10,208 nt of DNA from Alphaproteobacteria bacterium CG11_big_fil_rev_8_21_14_0_20_44_7 (lineage in GTDB: Bacteria; Pseudomonadota; Alphaproteobacteria; Rickettsiales; 21-14-0-20-44-7), in contig PCXJ01000033.1 in assembly GCA_002787615.1 (NCBI GenBank), positions 1 to 10,208 on the forward strand. Reading direction: 5' to 3'. Positions within the stretch are counted from its first letter, which is position 1; every line of letters starts with the position of its first letter. The notes under the pieces are model-generated. The model saw only the letters and a program-made list of their open reading frames with translations. It ran no database searches and was not told the DNA's origin. Below are positions 1 through 7,077 of the stretch, in pieces. Both the position numbers and the translations under genes were made by a program.

Positions 1-390
1 ACTGGTCGGCAAATGTGGATTATTTCCATAAACCGATGAGGTTGAGGAAAACACAACTCTTTCCACGCCCAACTCTTTGCATGTCCAGAATACCAAGAAC
101 GTGCCCATAACATTGGTTTGCAAATCATCAGCGGGATGGTCAACCGATTGATAAATATTACGTGTTGCAAGGTGGAAAACCGTATCTTTTCCGGCAATCA
201 GCTTTTGCAGCAACGCCTCATCGGTAACGCTGCCTTCAACAAATTCAACATCCAACCCTTCAAGATTGCTCAAACGTCCGGTGTGGAGGTTATCCAGCAC
301 GATAATTTCATAATCACCTTTTTGTAGCAAACAACGCGCTAAATTTGAGCCGACGAAACCAGCTCCTCCGGTTATCAGAATTTTCTTCAT
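1..390 (-). CDS. NAD-dependent epimerase/dehydratase, N-terminal part (cut by window edge)
   Basis: The first 130 codons of a short-chain dehydrogenase of the extended (sugar-nucleotide epimerase) type; the 3' end lies outside the window. The protein opens MKKILITGGAGFVGSNLA, the GxxGxxG Rossmann signature that binds NAD(P). It continues with an acidic VLDN at the end of the second strand (adenosine ribose contact), FHLAT near residue 93 and VVFSSTSSVYGN near residues 113-124. The last block carries the catalytic Ser/Thr region; the YxxxK pair would lie just downstream and is not visible. Members of this family interconvert or dehydrate UDP-, GDP- or dTDP-sugars in the cytoplasm; the substrate cannot be told from this fragment. 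It is divergent from the deacetylase-formyltransferase-glycosyltransferase operon, which suggests sugar-nucleotide supply for the same polysaccharide. There is no Shine-Dalgarno before the ATG, and a promoter sits immediately upstream. Confidence 0.93.
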   Translation of the reverse strand, partial: MKKILITGGAGFVGSNLARCLLQKGDYEIIVLDNLHTGRLSNLEGLDVEFVEGSVTDEALLQKLIAGKDTVFHLATRNIYQSVDHPADDLQTNVMGTFLVFWTCKELGVERVVFSSTSSVYGNNPHLPTS

Positions 391-396
391 ATAAGT

Positions 397-425
397 TTAA
401 TACGCGCTACACAGCTCATCGTCAA
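397..425 (-). promoter_or_regulatory. Predicted sigma70-type promoter of the epimerase gene, leaderless geometry
   Basis: On the minus strand TTGACG (420-425) is followed by a 17-base spacer and TATTAA (397-402). Only six bases (391-396) separate the -10 box from the ATG at 390, so transcription would start at or within a base or two of the start codon. No Shine-Dalgarno could fit in such a transcript. Called by eye from consensus; no experimental support. Confidence 0.55.
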
Positions 426-501
426 TTATTTTTGCGCGCATCAACGCATAAAGAAAATTATTCTTGATATGAGAGGTTTTTTTATCTAGCGTTCAGCCCG
501 C

Positions 502-1236
502 ATGATAAATGAATTCTCGTATAATAATTTCCGCAATATCATAAAAAACGCTAAGGCGGCGGGTTATAAATTCTCACGTTTTGATGATTATCTAAAAGCA
601 CCCGATGCAGGCAAAACTTTTTTCATGCGCCATGATGTTGATATTTCCTGCATTGCAGCATATGAGCTTGGCAAAATCGCCCATGAAGAAGGCGCAGTTT
701 CGCATTTATTTTTTCAGTTAAATGCCGATACATACAACATCTTCTCACCGAAAAATATTGAGATTATCAGAAACCTAAAAGAAATGGGACATGTGGTTGG
801 GCTGCATATTGATGAAGGATTGACCGATTATTCCGAAGAAACCATCAGCAAAACAATTAGCTGGTTTTCAGAATGTATCACACCGATTGATAATATCATC
901 AGCTTTCACCGCCCGAGCGAAGATGTTGTTGGCAAAAATTACGGCAAATTCATCAACGCTTATGATGAACGGATTTTTAATCAGGATTGGTATTTATCCG
1001 ACTCCCGCCGCAGCCTTGAATTTGCGCCGCGCTTGAAGGAATTCATCACGCAAGGCAAACCGCTTATCCAGCTTTTGCTGCATCCGGCATGGTGGTCAGA
1101 AACCGGAGATGCGAAGGAATTATGGCAACATTTGGCAAAACGCCGCCATAGCGAATTAGAATGTTATATGGTAAATAATTTCCGTAAGGTTTTTGAAGGA
1201 ATCATTGATTATGAAGATAGCAGTTTTAGGGTGTAA
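502..1236 (+). CDS. NodB-like polysaccharide deacetylase family protein
   Basis: A 244-residue protein of the carbohydrate esterase 4 (NodB-like) fold, divergent subfamily. Visible motifs are RHDVD (43-47), replacing the TFDDG motif that holds the catalytic base and one metal ligand; GHVVGLHIDEG (96-106), in the position of the HxxxH metal motif but with only His102 obvious; FHRPS (135-139), like motif 3; and LLLHPAWW (191-198), with the late catalytic His. Known relatives remove N-acetyl groups from polysaccharide or lipid-linked sugars; ArnD, which removes a formyl group, belongs to the same superfamily. No signal peptide is seen, so action in the cytoplasm or at the inner-membrane face is likely. 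The gene overlaps the next one, a formyltransferase, by 26 bases, suggesting translational coupling and linked chemistry. The ATG at 502 is the first possible start after an in-frame TAG at 487; it lacks a good Shine-Dalgarno. Exact substrate unknown. Confidence 0.85.
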   Translation: MINEFSYNNFRNIIKNAKAAGYKFSRFDDYLKAPDAGKTFFMRHDVDISCIAAYELGKIAHEEGAVSHLFFQLNADTYNIFSPKNIEIIRNLKEMGHVVGLHIDEGLTDYSEETISKTISWFSECITPIDNIISFHRPSEDVVGKNYGKFINAYDERIFNQDWYLSDSRRSLEFAPRLKEFITQGKPLIQLLLHPAWWSETGDAKELWQHLAKRRHSELECYMVNNFRKVFEGIIDYEDSSFRV

Positions 1237-2236
1237 AGGCACAACGATTGATTTTATCCATCGCCTCAAAATGGGAGGAATTGTTGACGTTGCGCTGGTG
1301 ATTTCCATCCCACAGGAAATTGCCGAGAAGAACAAAGTGGCATTTTATGAAGGTGCGGCGCTGAAAGAATATTGCGCTGCAAATAATATAAAATTCCACG
1401 AAGTCGCGCATTATGCCCTCACTGATGAAGCGGATCAGAAATTTATCGCCGAGCAAAATCTTGATTTGATGCTGGTTATCGGCTGGGAAAGGCTGCTGCC
1501 CGATGCGGTTTTGCAATCTCTCAAATATTTCGCCTGCGGGATGCATGGCAGCGCATTTGGCTTGCCGCGCGGACGCGGGCGCTCACCACTAAACTGGTCG
1601 CTGATTCAGGGGCTTTCAAAATTCACTACCTCGCTTTTCCGCTATACTCCCGGTGTTGATGATGGCGATATAATCGGTTCGCAAACTTTTGACGTAAACC
1701 AATTTGATGACATCTCCTCGCTGCATATTAAAAACCGGATTGCGATGGTGAATCTGGTGGAAACTTATGTGCCGAAAATTGCAAATGGCGAAATTGCATT
1801 CCAACCGCAACCGCCGACAATGCCGACATTTTACCCCAAGCGCACAGCCGAGGATGGGCAGATTGACTGGTCGATGAATGCAGAAGAAATTTATAATCTG
1901 GTGCGCGCCGTAAAGCCGCCCTACCCAAGCGCTTTTAGTTTCATCAATGGCAAGAAATTGCTTATCGGCAATGCAGCACCATTTGATACGGGAGTTTTTT
2001 ACCGCAAGAAATCGGGGGAGATTTTGGATATTTCATTGGCGGAAAACAAACTGATTGTGCAATGCGGAAAAGGCACGATCTTACTCAGTGAAATTTCAGG
2101 AATTGCGATTAATGAGCTAAAAATCGGCGATATTTTTGACTCATTCTCCAACAAAAAAAATATGGCAGAAATCGTCAAGAGATATGACTCCTCAATAGCT
2201 CCGGAGCAATGGGAAATTTATGCTGAAAAAGAATAA
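1211..2236 (+). CDS. Sugar formyltransferase (Fmt/ArnA-type fold) with altered catalytic Asn
   Basis: A 341-residue protein with an N-terminal formyltransferase domain (about 1-195) and an Fmt-type C-terminal domain (about 205-320, containing FYPKRTAEDGQIDW and VRAVKPPYPSAF). The family moves a formyl group from N10-formyltetrahydrofolate to an amine. The core block is GMHGSAFGLPRGRGRSPLNW (110-129), then GVDDGDI (148-154). Against ArnA (catalytic Asn102, His104, Asp140), His112 and Asp150 are kept but the Asn position is Gly110, and there are about two extra residues after HGS. Between sugar deacetylase and glycosyltransferase genes an amino-sugar substrate is far likelier than Met-tRNA. The ATG at 1211 is preferred over an in-frame TTG at 1193 because GAAGGA (1195-1200) sits ten bases ahead of it and the protein then begins with the usual short beta strand MKIAVLG. 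It overlaps the upstream gene by 26 bases and the downstream one by 17. Confidence 0.88.
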   Translation: MKIAVLGCKGTTIDFIHRLKMGGIVDVALVISIPQEIAEKNKVAFYEGAALKEYCAANNIKFHEVAHYALTDEADQKFIAEQNLDLMLVIGWERLLPDAVLQSLKYFACGMHGSAFGLPRGRGRSPLNWSLIQGLSKFTTSLFRYTPGVDDGDIIGSQTFDVNQFDDISSLHIKNRIAMVNLVETYVPKIANGEIAFQPQPPTMPTFYPKRTAEDGQIDWSMNAEEIYNLVRAVKPPYPSAFSFINGKKLLIGNAAPFDTGVFYRKKSGEILDISLAENKLIVQCGKGTILLSEISGIAINELKIGDIFDSFSNKKNMAEIVKRYDSSIAPEQWEIYAEKE

Positions 2237-3521
2237 ACCAAAGCAGAAATTGCGGATTTTTCAGGGTGTTGTCCCGCAGAATAATCAGGCGCGTTTTTTG
2301 AGTGAAGCCTTCAATGAGCTTGGCTATAAAAGCGATTATTACACGGTCAAGGACTCCAAATTCAAATTTGATAGCGGCAAGAGGATTTTTCTGGAAGGTG
2401 ATACAACAAGTCTGCCTGCTGCAAATTTTATGGCTGAGATTGCGCCAAAATATGATGTTTTTCATTTCCATGCGCGCTCGCTTTTGCACTTTAAGCCGGG
2501 GCACGCAGAAAAATTCAATTTCGGGTTTCCGTATGCGATGGATTTGCTATTTTTACGCCTGCTTGGCAAAAAGATATATGTCCATTTTCGTGGCTCGGAA
2601 ATTCGCCTTGAACATATTTTGCGCGAAAACAACCCATATCAATGGCTTGATGAACCGGGCAAAAACTATCTACAAATCCCCGATGAAAAAAAGATTTTAT
2701 GGCGTGATTTTTTATATGAAATATGCGATGGAACTTTCGCGACTGATGCCGAAGTGATGGAATCATCCCCGCAAAGCAAAATCGTTGAGCGCGTTATAAA
2801 ACCGAAGGAATATCCGCATATCGGACTTGGCGATATGGAAAAGCCACTCATTGTCCATGCTCCGACCAGCCGCAATTTAAAAGGCACAGAGCACATCATC
2901 AAAGCACTCGAAAAACTTACCGATAATGGCTATAAATTTGATTTCAAATTAGTACAAAATTTACCGCATGAAAAAGCCAAGGAATTATACGCAAGTGCTG
3001 ATATTATCCTCGATCAAATTCGTGTCGGCTGGTATGGCATCACCGCGCTGGAAGCAATGGCGATGGGTAAAATTGCGGTTTGTTATGTGAAGGAAGAATA
3101 TGACCCGAAACATAAAATACCGTTGGTGAGTGCCAATCTGGACAATATCTATGATAATGTAAAACACATCCTCGATAATAAAGATTATTATCGCAAAATA
3201 GCGGCAAAAGGGCGGAAATTTGTGGAAGAAAACCATGCTCCGCAAATAATCGCCAAGCAATTGATAAAGGAATATGAAAAGCCGCAGAAAACCGCGATTG
3301 ATATAACCAAAATCGCCGCATTTATGGATTATACCAACAAAAAATCGGTTGAAGATGCGCTCGCTTATCAGAAACTAATCTCATCCAAAAACAACACCGC
3401 ATATAAGCAGCCTTCGCAAAGCACCGGACGCAGAATTAAAAAACTTTTCCGCGACCCGTATCGCTTTTGCGTTGATTCAAAATATGCAAGCGTCAGAAAA
3501 ATGGCGAAGGTTTTTAAGTAG
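2220..3521 (+). CDS. Glycosyltransferase, GT4-like (GT-B fold)
   Basis: A 433-residue protein that looks like a retaining GT-B glycosyltransferase. The N-terminal half has a weak acceptor domain (DVFHFHARSLL at 79-89; IYVHFRGSEIRLEHIL at 119-134). The C-terminal half has the nucleotide-sugar domain: LIVHAPTSRNLKGTEHIIKA (210-229), LVQNLPHEKAKELYASADI (244-262) and VGWYGITALEAMAMGK (269-284). Glu278 matches the second Glu of the EX7E motif; the first Glu position is Trp271, so the motif is incomplete. The family adds a sugar to a lipid-linked or polysaccharide acceptor at the cytoplasmic face of the membrane. The C-terminal 35 residues are basic (GRRIKKLF, KMAKVFK), which could help peripheral membrane binding. 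The ATG overlaps the formyltransferase stop by 17 bases, making it the third gene of the operon. Sugar donor and acceptor cannot be told from sequence. Confidence 0.85.
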   Translation: MLKKNKPKQKLRIFQGVVPQNNQARFLSEAFNELGYKSDYYTVKDSKFKFDSGKRIFLEGDTTSLPAANFMAEIAPKYDVFHFHARSLLHFKPGHAEKFNFGFPYAMDLLFLRLLGKKIYVHFRGSEIRLEHILRENNPYQWLDEPGKNYLQIPDEKKILWRDFLYEICDGTFATDAEVMESSPQSKIVERVIKPKEYPHIGLGDMEKPLIVHAPTSRNLKGTEHIIKALEKLTDNGYKFDFKLVQNLPHEKAKELYASADIILDQIRVGWYGITALEAMAMGKIAVCYVKEEYDPKHKIPLVSANLDNIYDNVKHILDNKDYYRKIAAKGRKFVEENHAPQIIAKQLIKEYEKPQKTAIDITKIAAFMDYTNKKSVEDALAYQKLISSKNNTAYKQPSQSTGRRIKKLFRDPYRFCVDSKYASVRKMAKVFK

Positions 3522-3544
3522 ATTTTTTGAACATGGAAGATTTC

Positions 3545-4282
3545 TCACTTCCAGTAATCGGCGACCCAAGAAGTCGGCTTTACATGCTTATACCATGCGC
3601 CCGGCCACGCGCCCTTGATGGCCTCATCAGGATGCGGATGCCCGTGGAAAACGATAATCTTTGCGCCGCTCGGGATTTCCGGAGTTTTGATAAAGCGCAA
3701 AACGCCTTTTGGCACACAATGGCGCTTGAAGCTTTTGCACCATTGAGCCGGCCAATATGATAAATCCCCTTGCCCACCAATCATTTTAGAAAGGAAAATC
3801 TGCTCATTATCATATTCCGCCACAACTTTCTCAGGATTTTTGGTGTAATATTCCAGCACATCTTTATGCGCGCCGATTTCAAAGCGGTATACTGAAGAAT
3901 TCCCCACGCCCTGCCCTTTTTGCGTCCAGTTTTCGATAATACAGAACTTGCCGGGATTGGCGAAAAAGCAATCAATATTCTCAATAATCACAATATCCAA
4001 ATCGAGGAACAGGCTTTGCCCCTCCAAATCTCCCAGAGTTTCGCCGAGCAAAGAAAGCTTCATCCACGGGGAAACGCGGTTTTTTTCCGGCACATAAATT
4101 TCCGGCATCGGGAAGGTTTCAATCCCTTTCTCCAGACCTTTTACATCATCAGTGAAGCAAACGAAGCGATGCGGCACAGTAAGGTTGCGAGAAACCATAG
4201 AATATAAGCGGTTCACATATTCAGGGCCATATTTCGTGCCCCATTTCATGCATATAATATTTACTTTCTGAACATTTATCAT
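3545..4282 (-). CDS. Glycosyltransferase with DxD motif (GT-A-like, surface polysaccharide)
   Basis: A 245-residue protein. It opens with INVQKVNIICMKWGTKYGPE and has RFVCFTDD (39-46), LFLDLDIVIIENID (91-104) and a C-terminal HGHPHPDEA (213-221). DLD at 94-96 is a DxD motif, which in GT-A enzymes binds the metal and sugar-nucleotide diphosphate; the late His pair resembles the HxxGxxKPW region of GT8-like enzymes in position only. It probably transfers a sugar during polysaccharide or glycan assembly in the cytoplasm. It converges with the GT4 operon, ending 23 bases from that stop. The frame stays open 34 codons upstream, but the ATG at 4282 is preferred: homologous-looking sequence starts there and a promoter with a perfect TTGACA is positioned just ahead of it, inside the longer frame. 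No Shine-Dalgarno precedes it. Family assignment is tentative; glycosyltransferase function is likely. Confidence 0.78.
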   Translation of the reverse strand: MINVQKVNIICMKWGTKYGPEYVNRLYSMVSRNLTVPHRFVCFTDDVKGLEKGIETFPMPEIYVPEKNRVSPWMKLSLLGETLGDLEGQSLFLDLDIVIIENIDCFFANPGKFCIIENWTQKGQGVGNSSVYRFEIGAHKDVLEYYTKNPEKVVAEYDNEQIFLSKMIGGQGDLSYWPAQWCKSFKRHCVPKGVLRFIKTPEIPSGAKIIVFHGHPHPDEAIKGAWPGAWYKHVKPTSWVADYWK

Positions 4283-4288
4283 GAAATA

Positions 4289-4317
4289 AGTATTAAAGGC
4301 GGAAATAGAGTTGTCAA
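4289..4317 (-). promoter_or_regulatory. Predicted promoter of the DxD glycosyltransferase, leaderless geometry
   Basis: On the minus strand a perfect TTGACA (4312-4317), a 17-base spacer and AATACT (4289-4294; four of six consensus bases) stand six bases before the ATG at 4282. The predicted transcript starts at the start codon. It also shows that this gene can be transcribed separately from pyrD upstream. Confidence 0.55.
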
Positions 4318-4326
4318 TTTGAATAA

Positions 4327-4356
4327 GATTATTTTCAGAGTTTTTTAAAAATAATC
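4327..4356. repeat. 9-bp perfect inverted repeat between pyrD and the glycosyltransferase
   Basis: GATTATTTT (4327-4335) and AAAATAATC (4348-4356) are exact reverse complements around a 12-base loop. It lies after the pyrD stop and just upstream of the glycosyltransferase -35 box. It is AT-rich with one G:C pair, so it is a poor intrinsic terminator; it could be an operator, a weak terminator for pyrD, or chance in AT-rich spacer. Confidence 0.3.
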
Positions 4357-4388
4357 CGGCAATTGTGCTTCGGTGATTGTCCAAGGGG

Positions 4389-5369
4389 CTAAATCAGCGC
4401 CGCAGCCAGCTCGTCTTTGATGTTTTTAACGATTTTTGGCCCTTCATAAATCAGTCCGGTGTAAATTTGCACAAGGCTCGCTCCGGCTTCCAGCTTTTCC
4501 AGCACATCACGCGCGGTAAAAACCCCACCAACCGCAATAATCGGCAAGCGCCCTTCGGAATGGCTATGGATTTTGCGTACGATTTCGGTGGAAGCATCAC
4601 GCAATGGCGCACCGCTCAAACCGCCTTGCTGCGCTTGATTTTTACTTTTCAAATTCGGGCGGGAAATTGTTGTGTTGGTCGCAATCACGCCGTCAATACC
4701 GTTTTCCAGCAATATATCGGTAATTGCATAAACTTCAGTTTCATTCAAATCGGGTGCGATTTTCACCAGCAAGGGCGGCTTTTTCTTTTGCTCATTGCGC
4801 AGAGATTTCACCGCTTGCACCAGCAATTTTATCTGCTCTTGCTTTTGCAGCTCGCGCAAGCCCGGCGTGTTGGGCGAGGAAATATTGATAGTTATATAAT
4901 CAGCATATTTGCAGATTTTCGGGATTAGCTTTTCATAATCCTCAATGAAATTTTCGGTATCTTTATTCGCGCCGATATTTATCCCTAAAATTCCGGTTTT
5001 ATTGGCGGATTTTACATTTTTCAAAAATGCATCAATCCCAAGATTATTGAAGCCCAAGCGGTTGATAATCGCCTTATCGCGGGAAAGCCTAAAAATGCGC
5101 GGCTTTGGATTTCCGCTTTGCGGCTTTGGCGTAACCGTTCCAACCTCAACAAAACCGAAACCAAGATTGAACAAACCTTCTATGGCCTGCGCGTTTTTAT
5201 CAAACCCTGCCGCCATGCCGATTGGATTTTTGAATTTCAGCCCCAAAACTTCGCGCTCCAGATTATCATATTCTTCGTCATATTTTGGCGTATGCCCTTT
5301 TGACAATGCCCAAATCGCAAGATTATGCGCGGTTTCCGGTGGTAATAAATGGAAGAGCTTATGCAGCAT
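4389..5369 (-). CDS. pyrD: Dihydroorotate dehydrogenase, quinone-dependent (class 2)
   Basis: A 326-residue enzyme of the fourth step of UMP synthesis: it oxidises dihydroorotate to orotate using FMN and passes electrons to membrane quinone. The N-terminal helical stretch (MLHKLFHLLPPETAHNLAIW) is the class 2 membrane-associating extension, absent from soluble class 1 enzymes. FMN and substrate motifs are intact: NPIGMAAGFDKN (48-59), VGTVTPKPQ (76-84), NRLGFNN (103-109), NISSPNTPGLR (162-172) with catalytic Ser165 equivalent to E. coli Ser175, VKIAPDL (202-208), IATNTT (229-234), GGLSGAPL (249-256), AVGGV (279-283) and YTGLIYEGP (303-311). The length is slightly below E. coli PyrD (336). It overlaps the end of pyrC by 11 bases; GGAG (5378-5381) lies eight bases before the ATG inside pyrC, supporting this start and coupled translation. 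Confidence 0.98.
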   Translation of the reverse strand: MLHKLFHLLPPETAHNLAIWALSKGHTPKYDEEYDNLEREVLGLKFKNPIGMAAGFDKNAQAIEGLFNLGFGFVEVGTVTPKPQSGNPKPRIFRLSRDKAIINRLGFNNLGIDAFLKNVKSANKTGILGINIGANKDTENFIEDYEKLIPKICKYADYITINISSPNTPGLRELQKQEQIKLLVQAVKSLRNEQKKKPPLLVKIAPDLNETEVYAITDILLENGIDGVIATNTTISRPNLKSKNQAQQGGLSGAPLRDASTEIVRKIHSHSEGRLPIIAVGGVFTARDVLEKLEAGASLVQIYTGLIYEGPKIVKNIKDELAAALI

Positions 5370-6423
5370 AAACTACGCTCCAATCAATTTCTTCACCGGC
5401 TAAAAGCGGGATAATATCGCCCTCTGGAGTGGAGATTTTTTCCGCAATTTTTTGTGAAATTTTGTGCAAAGTTATTTGCTCATTATTATATGGCAAACCA
5501 TAAAAATCTGCCCCGAATTTGCTCATAAAATTCTCAAATTTGGCTTGGCTGGCGGGCTTGGATAAATCCTCTGCCTTATCAAAAACTTGGGCATATAATT
5601 CCAGCGCATAGGCTGCCGTATAACAGCCTGCGCAACCGCAGGAAGATTCTTTTTTTGCGAGAATATGCGGGGCGCTATCTGTTCCGGCAAAGAATTTGCC
5701 GCTATCACCCAAAGCCGCTTTTTGCAATGCTTCACGGTGGATATTGCGCTTTAAAATCGGCAGGCAATAATAATGCGGGCGAATGCCGCCTGCCAGCATA
5801 TGATTGCGGTTAAACAACAGATGATGCGCGGTGATGGTAGCCGCGATATTTTGCCCTGAAGCAGCAACAAATTCAGCCGCATCTTTGGTGGTGATATGTT
5901 CAAAAACGATTTTCAAATCAGGAAATTTTGCAGTGAGCGGGGCTAAAATAGCTTCGATAAAAACCTTTTCGCGGTCAAAAATATCAATATCCGCGTTGGT
6001 TACCTCGCCATGAATCAATAGCGGCAAACCCTGCTTTTGCATTTCCTCCAACACATGATAAATCTTGCTGATATCAGTCACCCCTGAATCAGAATTTGTG
6101 GTTGCACCCGCCGGATAAAGCTTTGCGCCTTTAACAAACCCGTTTTCTGCGGCTTTTTGAATTTCCTGCATTTCAGTATTATCGGTAAGATATAGTGTCA
6201 TCAGTGGCTCAAAACCCTGCCCCGCCGCCTTTTCAATTCGCGCCTTATATTCCCCTGCAAGCTGAGTATTTGTCACCGGAGGGACTAAATTCGGCATGAT
6301 AATCGCACGCGAAAACTGCCGCGCTGTATGCTTGGCAACAATCTCCAGCAACGCTCCATCGCGCAAATGCACATGCAAATCATCGGGTTTTATAATGCTG
6401 AAACTTGTGCTGAAACTTGTCAT
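5359..6423 (-). CDS. pyrC: Dihydroorotase, E. coli PyrC type
   Basis: A 354-residue zinc amidohydrolase for the third step of UMP synthesis: reversible cyclisation of carbamoyl-aspartate to dihydroorotate. It is of the homodimeric E. coli type, about the usual length. All metal and catalytic residues are visible within one position of E. coli numbering: His17 and His19 in DDLHVHLRDG, the carboxylated Lys101 in GAKLYPAGATTNSDSG, His138 in LLIHGEV, His176 in VFEHIT, Asp249 and His253 in FAGTDSAPH. The flexible-loop region before residue 120 and the C-terminal LLAGEEIDWSV are also present. The gene begins 12 bases after the GGDEF gene and overlaps pyrD, so it is mid-operon. No clear Shine-Dalgarno is seen. 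Codons 2-9 are a perfect 12-base tandem duplication (TSFSTSFS), a harmless N-terminal extension before the fold begins. Confidence 0.98.
   Translation of the reverse strand: MTSFSTSFSIIKPDDLHVHLRDGALLEIVAKHTARQFSRAIIMPNLVPPVTNTQLAGEYKARIEKAAGQGFEPLMTLYLTDNTEMQEIQKAAENGFVKGAKLYPAGATTNSDSGVTDISKIYHVLEEMQKQGLPLLIHGEVTNADIDIFDREKVFIEAILAPLTAKFPDLKIVFEHITTKDAAEFVAASGQNIAATITAHHLLFNRNHMLAGGIRPHYYCLPILKRNIHREALQKAALGDSGKFFAGTDSAPHILAKKESSCGCAGCYTAAYALELYAQVFDKAEDLSKPASQAKFENFMSKFGADFYGLPYNNEQITLHKISQKIAEKISTPEGDIIPLLAGEEIDWSVVYAA
6397..6420 (-). repeat. 12-bp perfect tandem duplication at the 5' end of pyrC
   Basis: GCTGAAACTTGT occurs twice back to back (6397-6408 and 6409-6420 on the plus strand), encoding TSFS twice directly after the initiator Met of PyrC. 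The length is a multiple of three, so the frame is kept. Confidence 0.9.
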
Positions 6424-6435
6424 CGTAAAAGGAAC

Positions 6436-7077
6436 TTACGCCTTAAAATTTGTTACATCAAATTTTTTTCTTTGCTTTTCAATAAAAACCGCGTTTTTTG
6501 CCGCCAGAAGCGCAGTTTCAGAGTCATCTCCCGCTTTTATCATATGCGCGCCAAAACCTGCATGAATCTCGATATAACCGTTATTCCAGCGCAATTGCTC
6601 ACCTGCCACCTGCGCGCAAAGGCGGCTTGCCTTGCTCTGCACATTTTCAATATCGGCGAAGAACATCAGCGCACCAAATTCATCACGGCTGATTCTGGCA
6701 AAAAAATCGGTATCACGAATATTGTCGGAAAGGGTTTTTGCTGCATGATTTATCGCCATACTCCCCGCCTGAAAACCATATCTCTCTTCGATTTCCTCGA
6801 TATTTTCGATACGGAAAATCACCACACTGGTAGGCTCGGTATGGCGTTTGCTGATGGCAATTGCCCATTCCAGCCGTTTTTCAAATGATTTTATGTTGGG
6901 AAGTGCGGGAGAAGTATCCGTATCAATGAGATTTTGCAGATTTTGCAATTGCTCGCCCTGCCTGCGCAATTCCTTGTTCAGAAATTCCAGATGCTCCATT
7001 AGCCCGCTAACTGCAATGCTGACAGAAGGCGTAATTTCAGAAGCGGGAATCCCCAAATCTTTGAATTTATCTGACAA
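6436..7077 (-). CDS. Degenerate GGDEF-domain protein (probably catalytically inactive)
   Basis: A 213-residue cytoplasmic protein. Residues 1-55 are helical, with a likely coiled coil (EHLEFLNKELRRQGEQLQNL) and no membrane segment. Residues about 58-210 resemble a GGDEF (diguanylate cyclase) domain: LPNIKSFEKRL stands where LTGLPNRRxFxxxL is usual; VVIFRIENIEEIEERYGFQAG matches the metal-site strand and helix, with the usual first Asp position uncertain; DFFARISRDEFGALM matches the R-x-GGDEF hairpin, with Ser130-Arg131 in place of the two glycines. Since those glycines bind GTP, cyclase activity is unlikely and a binding or regulatory role is more plausible. TTG at 7077 is preferred over TTG at 7095 because GAGGAAG (7087-7093) lies nine bases before it. 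It overlaps the upstream gene by 11 bases, and pyrC follows after 12. Confidence 0.78.
   Translation of the reverse strand: MSDKFKDLGIPASEITPSVSIAVSGLMEHLEFLNKELRRQGEQLQNLQNLIDTDTSPALPNIKSFEKRLEWAIAISKRHTEPTSVVIFRIENIEEIEERYGFQAGSMAINHAAKTLSDNIRDTDFFARISRDEFGALMFFADIENVQSKASRLCAQVAGEQLRWNNGYIEIHAGFGAHMIKAGDDSETALLAAKNAVFIEKQRKKFDVTNFKA

Noticed and set aside
464..488. Plus-strand promoter for the deacetylase operon (TTGATA at 464, TATCTA at 483)
   Set aside because: The spacer is only 13 bases, too short for a sigma70 promoter; no better pair was found in the 111-base divergent spacer, so the promoter of this operon is left uncalled.
1193..1210. TTG start of the formyltransferase at 1193
   Set aside because: GAAGGA at 1195-1200 lies within it and is correctly placed for the ATG at 1211, which gives the usual MKIAVLG opening.
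3535..3552. GGAAG/CTTCC hairpin between the two convergent glycosyltransferase genes as a terminator
   Set aside because: Only a 5-bp stem, no T run on the correct side in either direction, and the 3' arm falls inside the coding end of the minus-strand gene.
4283..4384. N-terminal extension of the DxD glycosyltransferase (34 extra codons from 4384)
   Set aside because: The extension covers a promoter with a perfect TTGACA and a 9-bp inverted repeat, and its residues do not look like a glycosyltransferase start; the ATG at 4282 does.
4377..5403. Long plus-strand open frames opposite pyrD
   Set aside because: They are antisense to a fully conserved pyrD, have no family resemblance and low-complexity composition; shadow frames.
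6328..6888. 186-codon plus-strand open frame opposite pyrC and the GGDEF gene
   Set aside because: Composition is atypical and it lies antisense to two genes with recognisable domains; no promoter or Shine-Dalgarno was seen.
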